Shown here: positions 1 through 12,400 of the stretch, in pieces
Numbering within the stretch: position 1 is the first letter of the stretch
Layout of the letters: every line of letters starts with the position of its first letter
DNA from: Leuctra nigra
Lineage: Eukaryota; Arthropoda; Insecta; Plecoptera; Leuctridae
Direction: 5' to 3'
Assembly (NCBI GenBank): GCA_934045905.1
Contig: OW203762.1
Location: 10,755,647 to 10,819,646, forward strand
DNA: 64,000 bases
Notes under the pieces: model-generated
Databases searched by the model: none
Told to the model about the DNA's origin: nothing
The model's input: the letters and a program-made list of their open reading frames with translations, nothing else
Translations under genes and position numbers: made by a program

Positions 1-84
1 TGTAGTTTTACCATTGGGCGTCAAACAGCAAAGTGTTGGCAACTGTAGGTACCTACTCTTATAATTTTGTTTATGATTGAGTGT

Positions 85-330
85 TATATAGGCAGAGCAA
101 GTTGGCTCGGGCTTCTCAGATCCAGGTTCGATTCTTGCGGCTGCCCTTTCAAATTGAGATTTTTTTATGGTTTCCCTCAGTTTGCGCAAAGAGGCTATGC
201 TGTGATGGTTCCCTATTAATAGACGATGAGCGTCTTCTCTCACCGACCATCCTTACCCCTTCTTTATCATCATGTCCCTATCAACATCATAAGCATTCTT
301 TCGTCGCCATTAGCATAGTTGCATAACAGT
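85..330 (+). repeat. tRNA-derived SINE-like repeat
   Basis: The segment has a Pol III box-B-like stretch (GGTTCGATTCTTGCGGCTGCC region near 125-145) followed by a body with TTTCCCTCAGT. The same box-B-like stretch and the CCCTCAGT body recur in reverse at 33770-34035, so this is a dispersed family. The edges are approximate because I did not find a clear target duplication. Confidence 0.5.
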
Positions 331-447
331 ACAGTGCTAATCAAAAGTCGTAAAAAGCAATGAGCCATCATTTTGCACCTAGGTAAATTATTACTAGAGT
401 ACCTACCCCTGAATATTTTTAATTTATGCACCTACATCTATTTACAG

Positions 448-3400
448 GTACAGATATTACTACAAGACAACCTGAACAAGATATGCTGCTGCACAAATTG
501 ACATCAGCAGAAGACGCAGCCAGTGTATTGGACGTTGTGGGGACGCATCATTCAGTGATGAACAAAACACATTCGCTTCAAGCCCTACGACTGCTGTTCG
601 AGTATCAAAAGGATCAGTAAGTTGGACAATAATGTAGACAGTAGTAAACAATATCCTGTTTTAAAGTTAGTGTTGATAAATCAGGTTCTATCGCGCTACA
701 GCCAATTAGTATTAAAATCACTTTTAACTTAAATCTTCTGGGTGCTTGCGTTTATTTGAAGCACGACAACCTCCTCAAAGTTCGTATCCATGGACCTGTG
801 TTTTATGTTTTGAATTACCGTTGTTTTTCTAAGAACAATAAAATATCAAAATTATTTTTTTCTAGTTCTGAAATTACCAAAGAAGAAGTAGTGAACCGAC
901 CAGAATTTGTTGAGTTATGCAAAACTCTTAGATCCCATTCAAGAGCAATAGACCTTTCCGAGACAATCGAAGCCCTGAAAATCATTTCGTACCTCGGTGT
1001 CCGCTCGACCAGCACCATCGCTCAGGTCTTGTTACAGCTAATTAGACACAACGTCAACGATCTCACCTTACAACACATCATGTTCGTCGACTTCTTACTC
1101 GCTCGTTTAAATCGGTGTGCTTTGGTCGACGCATTAAAAATAGCTCTACCTCTCGTGTTCGAAACACAGCTAAAGCTCAAGATAGAAACGACCAATAAAC
1201 CGCTCCTCGCCGATATGTTACACTACGCGTCGAAGAAGCAACTTTCAGATTCGTCCATAGACTTATTGATCAACACGCTGACCGATAACAAACAGCCGAT
1301 GGATACGAGAACGGCTCGAAGCATCGTGTGGACGTTGAGTGACCTGAGTCGTACTCACTACGTCGAACCCCTCTTACATCAAGCGATGAACGTACTCACA
1401 GATAATATGCACCATTTTTCATTCGATGAAGTAGAAGATTTGTTGAGTAAAGTAGCGCGGCAGATTGTGAAGAGACAACCCCACTTTTACCACGAAGAGT
1501 TCATGGATGCCTGCGCGTCGTATGTGATCAAGAAGAAGTGCAGTTTTCAAGAGGGCACTTGGATACTAAGAAAATTAACAAGAGTCGTATGTCTATTACC
1601 AATAAAACTTTATTATGCAGCTTTCTAGATGTTGAACAAATCCTAATCATGTTTTTATTTGGCAGGCACACACGAGTATCTCCCTGTTGGATTACTTGGG
1701 TCGACAGGTGGCGGCTAATCCAGCGGCGCTAGAGCGATGTAAGCCTCACACTCTCCTGACACTTGTAACGGGAATGTCAAACGCAGATTACAAGCCAGCG
1801 GAGTGGGAGCTCATGCGTGACATCATACTCAACCACGCAATATTGGAAGAGGTATTTGTAGATGCAATTGGCAAATTATATATATATATTTTTTTTTGTA
1901 TTCATTTTTATTTATTATAAATTAAATACATTTTAACCTAGCCTCGCCAAACCAACAATGGCTTGTCGGCAGGGCTACTATATCGTTTTCAACACTAAGT
2001 TAAGAAGTTTTAAGCATTTAATTTGTAACACATTGGAAAATTGTGCTGTCTATGGAAACTGCAGTCTTCATTAATTTCATCATTTCTTTACACCTTTGGT
2101 GTTGTGAAAACCTATTAAATTTCAACTTCTGTCTTTTTGCAGAACTTTCATTGTAATTGGCTTTTATTTCAAGGTGTTTTTTGTTTGAACGGCTTATGAA
2201 TCTTTTTTTATGTACACTAACGTAGGTAGGTACCTACGTAATCGATAATCATACATAACTGGATGTCGGTTCTTCGGTGGAAGCTCCATTTGTTGTTTGT
2301 GGTTTTGGCCCTAAAAAGGGCCGTTTGCCACGACGTTTCGGCGAAGTTAGTTTCGCCATCCTCAGGTGTCGGAGGTCGAATGGTGATGTGTTCGACTGGG
2401 CAGTGCGCTTTTATGGGGAGCGGTGTTTTGCTCCTCTTTTCTCATTGTTCCGGCTGGTTTTGGGCCGCGTTCTCATTGGCCGGCTTGGTTTTGGGCCGAG
2501 TTCTCATTGGCCAGCTTGATGTTATGCTGGGTTCTTGTTCTTGCGAATCCTGCAGCGGGTGCAAAACAAGGTAGGGAAGCTCATCCTAGGGGTCCCACGC
2601 TTCACGAGATCCGATGACGTCCACCAGCAGCTGGATTTGGAGTTCTTGGCGGACCATCTGCTCCGGATCAACCAACGGTTCTACGAGCAGCTCGCCGAGA
2701 ACTCCAACCCACTCATCGAGCGTCTCAGCCGCATAGAGGCGAGTCCGTGGGATCGATTTCCACGGCCAACCTCAGCGTTGGATATCTGAGGGCGCTGTCA
2801 GTCGCCGACTAAATTCGTGAAGAATTTCGTGCCGACCAATCATAATGCAGCAGGTAAAATTGGCATCAAGCCAGATGTCCTGATTTCATTGGTCAACAGG
2901 CCAATCAGCCAGAAGGAGGATGATGATGAAGCTGCTCGCGGGTAGTCGGCGATGTCTTGGCCTTGGGCGAGGTTCGTCTTCACGTCTCGGGGCTCGCGTC
3001 TTGATGGTGGTACCAGGATCCGCGCCAACGCTGGTTTCCAGGCGTGGGGGAGATGAAGGCTGTCGTCCCGCCTGTTCATGTTGTGCGGGCGGCGCTCGAT
3101 CTCGACGGCTTCGCGTAGAGTCCTGTTGGATTAAACGCAACCAACACAACGCAACCAACACGCAACCAACGCAACCAACACTCGACCAGGACAGGGTCGT
3201 CATCAACGCATCGTCAGTCGAACTGAGCCCAGAAGCACGCAGCGCCCTTGCTAAGGGGCTCAACTTCGCAATAGCTCCGGAACGACTACCGACGGAACGC
3301 ATCGTATGCGGCGTAGAAGCAGCCGTCCGCTGGCTCCCACCACCAGTCGCGGAGCAACTTCGCCAGGACACGGCAGCCATCCTACGCACAGCGAAGCCAC

Positions 3401-6400
3401 CCAAGCGTAACATCCCAGCAGCCGAGCTCAGAGCACTGCGCGAGCTTAAAAAGAACAAAGAGGTCATTACTCTACCCGCGGATAAAGGCAATGCCACCGT
3501 GGTGCTCAGTGCGAGCAGATACCGAGAACAAATGTCTGACTTGCTGGCGGACCCAGCCTACAAAGAACTGAAGAAGAACCCGACACAGGCACTCGAGAGG
3601 AGGACTCGAAAGAAAATCGAGAAGTCGGAGCTACATGAGGACGACCAGAAGAAGCTCATACCTCACCCCAACACGTCGAGAGTCCCACGTCTCTACGGGA
3701 AGCCGAAGATCCACAAGCCAGGCATGCCGCTGCGGCCCATCGTCAGCGCAGTCAACTCGGCCACGCACCCACTAGCCAAGTACCTAGCCAGGTGGCTGCA
3801 GCCCTTCGTGGAGAAAGCCGACTCGTATGTCCGGGACTCAACACACTTCGTGGAGCTACTCCAGGGGATGAAACTCAACACCGAGGACATGCTCATCAGC
3901 CTAGACGTGGTATCGCTCTTCACCAACATACCAGTCCCTGAAGCACTGGACATCCTGCAGGAGAAGTACCGCCAGTCCACCGACACCATCGAACTGGTAC
4001 GCCACTGCATGACCACGACGTACTTCCTCTACGACGGGCGCTACTACAAGCAGGTGCAGGGCGCACCCATGGGATCACCTCTATCCCCGGTGCTGGCCAA
4101 CCTGTACATGACCGACTTCGAGATCCGAGTCCTGCAGTCAGCACCGCTGAAACCACGCGTCTGGCTACGGTACGTCGACGACACCTTCATCGTGTGGCAG
4201 CACGGCGCCGACACGCTGGCCGACTTCCTGGACCACACCAACTCGGTCCACGCGAGCATCCAATTCACCATGGAGAAGGAAGCAGACGGCCAACTACCCT
4301 TCCTAGACTGCCTCGTAAAACGGAAGTCTGACGGCACCATAGGCCACACCGTCTACCGCAAGCCGACCCACACGGACCGCTACCTGAGCGCGACATCTCA
4401 CCACCATCCAACGCAGATCCGCTCGGTAGCCAACACACTCGCCAGCCGCTCGCTACGCATCGCCGACTCCGAGCATCTGGAAGCCGAGCGCCGAACTCTA
4501 CACGAGGCGCTGCTGAAGAACGGCTACCCGAACCGAGTCATCCACAAGGCGTGGCAGAGGCAAGCGACGCCGCAGCCGGAGCCCCCGGACACCGAGGAAC
4601 CACCAGCAGCACGAGCCGGCCTCGCCTTTCTGCCTTACGTCAAAGGCACCACCGACCGGATCGCCAAGCTCCTCGGCACCGCGAACATCAAGACGGTCTT
4701 CACCACTGACACCAAGATCGGTCAGATGGTGAACACCGGCAAGGACCGCATCCACCTCGAGGGGAAAGGAGTCTACGAGGTGCCGTGCGAGGACTGCAGC
4801 CAAACCTACATCGGCCAGACGGGACGCTACATGTCGACCCACCTGAAGGAGCACCGCAGAGCCGTGGACCGCCTCAAGACTACCTCGTCCCTCGCCCAGC
4901 ACGTCACCGCGACCAGCCACAACATCGACTTCGAGGGGACGCAGTCACTGGTTAACATCGGGAGCCGCGGTCTGCGGACTCTACGCGAAGCCGTCGAGAT
5001 CGAGCGCCGCCCGCACAACATGAACAGGCGGGACGACAGCCTTCATCTCCCCCACGCCTGGAAACCAGCGTTGGCGCGGATCCTGGTACCACCATCAAGA
5101 CGCGAGCCCCGAGACGTGAAGACGAACCTCGCCCAAGGCCAAGACATCGCCGACTACCCGCGAGCAGCTGACTGCCCAGCTGCCAACACCAGGGCAGCCA
5201 AACGCGCGAGAGCCAACAAGAACCCAGCATAACATCAAGCTGGCCAATGAGAACTCGGCCCAAAACCAAGCCGGCCAATGAGAACGCGGCCCAAAACCAG
5301 CCGGACCAATGAGAAAAGAGGAGCAAAACACCGCTCCCCATAAAAGCGCACTGCCCAGTCGAACACATCACCAGATCACACTCCACATTCGATAGAAGAG
5401 CTGACAACAAGATAGAAGAGCTTTCACAGCGAAGAGACCAATTTTCAGTTATATTTTCGCAACAGTCTAATAGTTCAAGGTCATTCAATACTCCGAGAAC
5501 TTCGAGACACCACTGCGCGGCTTCTGGTGTCTTCTCCAGGAGTATCGGCGGCAGAAAAACCGTCGTCTACGAGTCCTCGAGCGAGCAACACCTCCAGGAC
5601 CTCCTGACTACTCTACTGAACTTCGAGGACCTTCTCAACATGCTGCCCAAGACTTACGGGAAAGCAGGGAAGAAGGCCGAAGTCGCAGCGAACGAAGCGG
5701 GCAATGAAGCCACTAGTAGAAGAGAGAAATCAACGGCGAATGCGCGAGCCGTAATCACGCAACTAATGGCGGGGATCAACTCCCAAGCGTCGAGCAGCGA
5801 AGCAGAGTCAAGTGACGATGAAGTCATCGGACCGAGCGATGTTGAAGAGCCGATGGACTTTCAACGCGTCACCGCGAAGAGGCGCCGCAACGAGCAAGGC
5901 AGCACGTTGTCCGACGGCGGCACTAAGGACGTCATGAAGCGCAAGAAGGTCGGAAGACCGAAATCGCGGCCGAAGCCACTGCCGGTGAAGACCTCGAACG
6001 CATTCGGAGTTCTGCCGCCTGAAGAGGGAGAAGCCCCTGCAACGCAAGATTCACCGCCACCGGTGAAGGTGTACAAGGTGCCGCCGGTCGTTGTCGCGTC
6101 TGAAGCCTTCAAGTCGCACAACGAGCTCCTGGCGTTCCTAGACGCTGTCTGCAAGGAAGACTACCAGTGGCGGCTCGTGACCCAAAAGTGAGGAGGTGCA
6201 CAATTTTCAAATTTCGCTGAGTACAATGGGAGATTTGGGGGGAGGGGCCCCAAGCGCATGCGGGTCCGGGGCGTAGAGTCCCGGGGAAAAAATTGTAGTT
6301 TGGATTGGATTTGACGCATTTTTACGCATTCTGAACACCTCTAATAGGTACATCTATTTTTATTTTTTATTCATCACGAATTTTAAAAATAAAAAAATTG

Positions 6401-9400
6401 TCAGAAGTATCTCTTATTCTGGTATTTTGGTAATTTTACTTATAGTGCTCTTGTTATTATTGTTTTATTCACTTCTTACCTTTATCGCTTCTGTCTATTT
6501 GAGTCCGAATTAAATTTTCTCACAACTGTACGGTTATTTTTTACTACTGTTGTTTGACTAAATTGAAGTATCGGTTGATGTGGAGTGGTGACCCACACGC
6601 CTGCAGTATTGTCTCACGGTGTTTTGTTCTTGAATTGTTTTATTGGACAAAACAATAACGAATCAATATCGTTCATGATTACTACTTAATTATTATAAAT
6701 GTAATGTACTACAAAAATATACAAACACATCCTTTTAGTAAAAAAATCACTCGATTCGATTCATTCACACGCAATCCACTTGACAATGACATCATAGTAG
6801 GTAAGCTTGCTGCTGACGAATCTAATGCGACAGCGACTGCGCGTGAAGTGTACAGACCGTCATTTGCCGAAAACATCGACCATTCTGATCAAGCGAGGCA
6901 AAGCGCATTCAATGCGTGGGTTCAAGTCAAGAAAGTGGACTCAGTCGAGCTTATGGGAAGGCGCCTAAAGCGTAGGACGGGTAGTTGAGTTTTGAATGGG
7001 AAATCCACAGTAGCTGGTCTCCCATATACAATGACATGCTCGGCAATCGAGTCACTTTTGAATGTAATGCTATTTGATAGGACATCGTTTAGCGCGCTGT
7101 ATAAGGCTGGGGCTCGGGCGGGGGAGAATGAGAGTCTACGAACGAAGCGCGCGAAAACACAATAATTCAAACAAATTAAATTGAATAAGAGGAAGAGATC
7201 AAAACTATTTTGATTTGTTCAAAAATAAGTTTTTTGGGGAGAAATACAGGCGGTGCAGTGCACCGTGTGCTCCTATGGACGAGCCGCCACTGAAGACTAC
7301 ACCATCAAGCCTTACGCACAGTCCGTGAAGATCTGCCTGCGAACGCCGGAAGACTACCGCGATGTCACTGAAGCCTTCATGACACGCGCCGTCCCGGTGC
7401 CGTACCACACCTTCCCGAGCGGGAAAAAGAAGAAGTCGCAGGTCTTCGTGCTGCGCGGCCTGCCGATGAACACGGATCCCGACGACATTCGACGTGACCT
7501 CGTCGGACTGGGACTGACGCCGACGTCCATCGTGCAGCTCACCTCGCACCAGGACAAGACCGTCAAGTTTCCGCTGTTCCGCGTCGCCTTGACTACGCAG
7601 CCGGAGCAGCCACGAGTGGATCTTGGCTGCATCAAGTACCTCAGCCATTGCAAGGTCAGTGTCGAGGCATGCAAGAGCCGAAGCCGCCCCACCATGTGTT
7701 TCGCCTGCCAGCGGGTCGGACACACGGCGCAGTTCTGCCACCAGCGGCCCCGCTGCGTCATCTGCGGTGAGGAGCACGACGCCAAGGTCTGCCCTCGTCC
7801 ACGCGAAGAGAAGGCCAAGTGCGTCAACTGCGGCGGCGAACATCCGGCAAGTTACCGGGGATGCCCGTACTTGACGGCGGCTACTGAACGGCGCCAGCGA
7901 CCGACCCGCGAGGAGCGACAGCCGCCACCGCCTTCGACCCAGGGACTTCCGACTCCGAGCGATCCTGAGTCGGCTCCACGCAGATCGCAGCCAGCACCGC
8001 GCTACGCAAACGCCGCCAAGGGACTTCCGCAGCCACCTGGTGATACAAGCCTACACACTCTGGTGAGTCAATTATCAACTTTAATCGCCGAACTCCTGCC
8101 GCTCATCACCGCAGTCACCAGTCTCCTGCCGAGTCTGATCCAATGTGCCGCCACCACTCAGAATGTCGGTAAATAGACATAAGACTACCACCATAGCCAT
8201 GTGGAATGCAAATAGCATTCGAGGACGAAGAGACGAGCTCGCAGAATTCATGCGAGAAGAAAACGCGCCTGTGGTGCTCCTGAGCGAGACACATCTTCAG
8301 CCGAAACACAGGTTCGCCATGGCAAATTGTTGTGTATACCGGACGGATAGACCTCTACCGAAGAACGCACAAGCGGCTGGGGGTACGGCGATTGTCGTAA
8401 ACCGAGATCTCAGACACACTGAGTTGGTACTTCCACCACTGCAGACCCTCGAAGCGACTGGCATCGAATTGGAGACGCCAGGAGGTAAAATCCACGTATA
8501 TTCAGTGTACTTGGCGCCACGTGCAGCCTTCCATTTGGAAGACATTGATGCCCTCATGGAGTCAAGCAATCCTACCATCATCTGCGGCGACTGCACCAGT
8601 GCTGGAATTCAAGAGTTTACAACACCAGAGGGCAACGCTTACTGACGCACTCGCGAGCAGAAGGCTTCACTGTCATCGGGCCTCTAGAACCGACGCATTA
8701 TCAAGGTAACACCTACAGACCTGACGTGCTGGACATCGCCTTGGTGAAGAACATACAGCATACGATTGAAATTAGAACGATGGCAGCGATGTCATCGGAC
8801 CACAATCCCGTTCTAGTCACAATCGGAGACGAGGTCTCGGTTCACCAACCGACTCCGAAGCTGAACTTCAAGAAGGCCGACTGGGCGAAGTTCAAGATCG
8901 AGATCGCAGAGAGACTAGAGGAATGGCCGCTCTCTTCTCGGGAGGAGGTTGACTGCGCCGCAGTCAAGTTCACATCTGCAGTACAGGAAGCCGTTGAAGC
9001 AAGTGTGCCACGTTCTACGCCGCAAAGATGCTCCATTTACGATCTACCGCAGGGAATCTTGGCCTCAATAGCCGAGAAGAACCGCGCTAGACGCGAATGG
9101 CAGCAGCACCGAATTCCTGCTTTACGTACACGATACAATCGCCTTGTGAAATCGCTGAAGAAGCAGATCCAGGAGCACCGCGGTGAGAAGTGGGAGGAAG
9201 CAGTCGGAGAGCTGCGAGAAAACGATAACAGCATTTGGCGCATGACGCGACGCCTGACAAACCGCCCCGAGCCGTGTCCGCCCATCCAGGGCAAGACTCA
9301 TCTTGCCTGCAGCGCGCGAGACAAGGCCGAGGTGTTGGCCGAATCTCTCGAGGACCAGTTCCAGCCGAACCCGCCGACCCTCTCCAGTGCGGAGATCGAG

Positions 9401-12400
9401 AACAAGGTAGTCGCCTGGCAAGAAGCGCATCCGGAAGAAGCTCACGAGGATGACGTCGAGAAGTGCACGGCTGATGAGTTCTGCACTTACGCCAGGGAGC
9501 TGCCAAACAGGAAGGCACCGGGGATGGACGGCATCACGAACTTGATCATCAAGAAGTTCCCCGGAGACGCTGTAGACAAGATCGTCCAGATCTACAACGC
9601 CTGTCTGCACCTTCAGCACTTTCCGACCCCCTGGAAGGAAGCTAGGGTGGTTGCTTTCCCGAAGCCTGGAAAAGTTCTGAGAGATCCTGCCAATTACCGG
9701 CCGATCAGCCTGCTTTCGTGCCTATCGAAAGTCCTCGAGAAGATTGCCATGAGGCGACTCCAGGATCATGCAGACAGGAACGAGGTGATCATCGACGAAC
9801 AGTTTGGTTTTCGTAAACATCACTCGACCACGCATCAGCTGCTTCGAGTCGTCAATAAAATCACGCACGGCTTCAACATCAAAAAGATGACCGGGATTGT
9901 GTTCTTGGACGTCGCCAAAGCATTCGATCGAGTCTGGCACGAAGGCATGCTGGCGAAGCTGATCGACCACGAGTTCCCGCCGTATCTCGTAAACTTCGCT
10001 GCCAGCTTCCTGCGCGGTCGTTCCTTTCACGTTTCGATCCGCGAAGAAAGATCGACGACCCGGCCCATCCAGGCTGGCGTGCCGCAGGGGTCAATCATGG
10101 CTCCGTTCCTCTTCAGCGTTTTCACGAACGACGTGCCACGAGATCTGGCCGGTGTCGACTTGGGTTTCTACGCCGACGACGCCGCCGTCAGCGCTCAGTC
10201 CTGGAGCGGGGCGGAAATCGAGAAGAATCTGCAGGCAGCTCTGAACGGACTCTCAGCTTGGTACTCCAAATGGCGTATCAAGCTGAACGCGTCCAAGACG
10301 ACGGCAACGCTCTTCCATCGACGGGAGGTCAAGCACCATCCGCGACTGACGCTGTGCGGCGAGACCATCTCGTGGACCCCTAGCAGCCTCTACCTTGGAG
10401 TCGTCCTGGATGCCAAGATGACCTGGCGCGCTCACGTCGAGCGGACCCAGCAGCGAGCGACGAAGAAGATGGCGGCGCTCTACCCACTTCTTCGAAGCAA
10501 GGCAATGTCCGCCGACACCAAGCGCCGGGTCTACACGGCCATCATCAGGCCGACTCTCAGCTACGCCGCTCCTGTCTGGAGCGGCTGCGCTACGCACCTG
10601 CTGCGAATCCTGCAGCGGGTGCAAAACAAGGTAGGGAAGCTCATCCTAGGGGTCCCACGCTTCACGAGATCCGATGACGTCCACCAGCAGCTGGATCTGG
10701 AGTTCTTGGCGAAACATCTGCTCGGGATCAACATACGATTCTACGAGCAGCTTGCCGAGAACTCCAATCCACTCATCGAGAGTCTCAGCCGCATAGAGGC
10801 GAGTCCGTGGGATCGATTTCCACGGCCAACCTCAGCTCTGAACATCTAAGGGCGCCGTCAGTCGCCGACTGAAATAAAGCCGAAAATCGTGCCGACCAAT
10901 CACAATGAAGAAGGTAAAATTGGCAAATTAGCCAGATGTCCTAATCTCATTGGTCCACAGGCCAATCAGCCAGAAGGAGGATAGAGGCGAACACATCACC
11001 ATTCGACCTCCGACACCTGAGGATGGCGAAACTAACTTTGCCGAAACGTCGTGGCAAACGGCCCTTTTTAGGGCCAAAACCACAAACAACAAATGGAGCT
11101 TCCACCGAAGAACCGACATCCAGTAACTGCAACGGCTCCCAGACTCTCAGTCAACTTAATCATACATAAAGTCACTAGGTACTGGTTTGTTATGTTTTAG
11201 GGTAAACTTGAACTTCCGTGGATGAAGTTTGCCATCGAATTAGCATCCCTGGGTTCCTTCAGCTCGACACTGTTTCAGAGGATCTTCAGAGACGACTTTG
11301 TCCGTCAATTTCTTGACAGAGGTATGACTTACTTCGCAGAGAAGATCAAGATTTAACTCTTCTTCTGTAGCTCTCTCACAAACTTTTAAATTCTATTTAA
11401 AGAAATGGTTAAAGAATGGTTATTTAATCTCCACATGTAAAACAAACAAAATTATTTAAGTCTCCCACAAATTATCTTTTCGAGGATAACAAAACTTGCT
11501 CAACAGTCTCTGAAATCGTAAACTCGCTCAAAAAGAACAACCTTTAACAAAGCACTTTATACTCATTACTCTGTGGTCTGTTGTACACCTTTGTAAATTT
11601 CCTTCTTCTTTCAACATTTCAGAATACAATCTCCTCGACCACCTCCAACTGTTACTGCTATACCAAGCCGTCGTCCTTCTGTATCCAACCTACATGGGAC
11701 TGTTGCCACCTCCCGATGTCATTCAGACAGCGATAGATTACAACGGTGAACATCACGTCGAGTTCCCGTTGCAAGGAGCGCTCGAGCGAGGGTTCGGTGG
11801 GCCGGCGTACGTGCAAACCAAAGTCTACACACGTCTCGGACACTGTATAGGTAAGTAAACTAGGTACTCAATTTTCTTCAATCATTGCTCATTGGTCATC
11901 TCTTGGCAATTTAATTTATTGTTGAGTTGTATGTAGGTACACTCGGCCAAACATAAATTGATCGTTGATCAAATTTGAATGACTGCTGGTCATGTCCCAT
12001 ACGAATCAAAGCTTGTTATTATCGTTGAAATGTGAGGTCACCTACTAGAGTGAGACAATGAGATCGCTTGGACTCTCTTCGGATGATGCAATCTAACATT
12101 TATCAGTCAATCAAATTTGATCAACGATCAATTTATGTTTGGCCGAGTGTACTTAAAAATCATGTAGGCTAGCTAAATAATAATAAGTCCCTATCAAACT
12201 CACCACCCCAGTACAGCATAGAAACTAGTCGTAAGATATTACAATCTTATAGCTCACCAAGGTTGAAATTACTACATACACGTTGCTAGAAATTCACTGG
12301 GCTTTAATAGCTAAAGGGTTCTGTACCTTGACTGTATGTATCAAATGACAATGGAACCCCAATGGCTTAGTTTATACTCAAATTGACTGGCCAAGGCTCA

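Larger units (their letters stand above)
5373..10987 (+). mobile_element. Jockey-clade non-LTR retrotransposon (LINE) inserted into the Penelope element
   Basis: The insertion is bounded by 13-bp direct repeats CGAACACATCACC (5360-5372 and 10988-11000). The uninterrupted site is preserved in the left Penelope repeat (about 2382-2397 on the minus strand), which confirms the boundaries. It has a 5' UTR (5373-5639), ORF1 with three zinc knuckles, ORF2 with endonuclease and RT, and a 3' UTR. It is about 5.6 kb, of which about 1.07 kb is an insertion in ORF1. The insertion and an ORF2 frameshift make it non-autonomous. Confidence 0.9.
2259..11156 (+). mobile_element. Penelope-like element (PLE) with inverted terminal repeats, interrupted by a Jockey LINE
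   Basis: The element sits in a FAST-gene intron between 13-bp direct repeats TAATCATACATAA (2246-2258 and 11157-11169), which I read as its target duplication. It encodes a reverse transcriptase plus GIY-YIG endonuclease (2920-5232). An inverted copy of its 3' region precedes the ORF: 2394-2540 is the reverse complement of about 5214-5372, and about 2932-3124 of about 4977-5169. The outermost 135 bp (2260-2393) match the reverse complement of 11001-11135. Inverted or direct pLTRs of this kind are typical of PLEs. After removing the LINE at 5373-10987, the PLE itself is about 3.3 kb including a small LINE fragment in the left repeat. Confidence 0.9.

Noticed and set aside
2886..5488. Minus-strand ORFs across the Penelope element
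   Set aside because: They are shadows of the GC-rich RT frame, and the longest simply mirror the inverted terminal repeat.
7205..7843. 212-codon minus-strand ORF
   Set aside because: It is antisense to the zinc-knuckle region of Jockey ORF1 and has no domain of its own.
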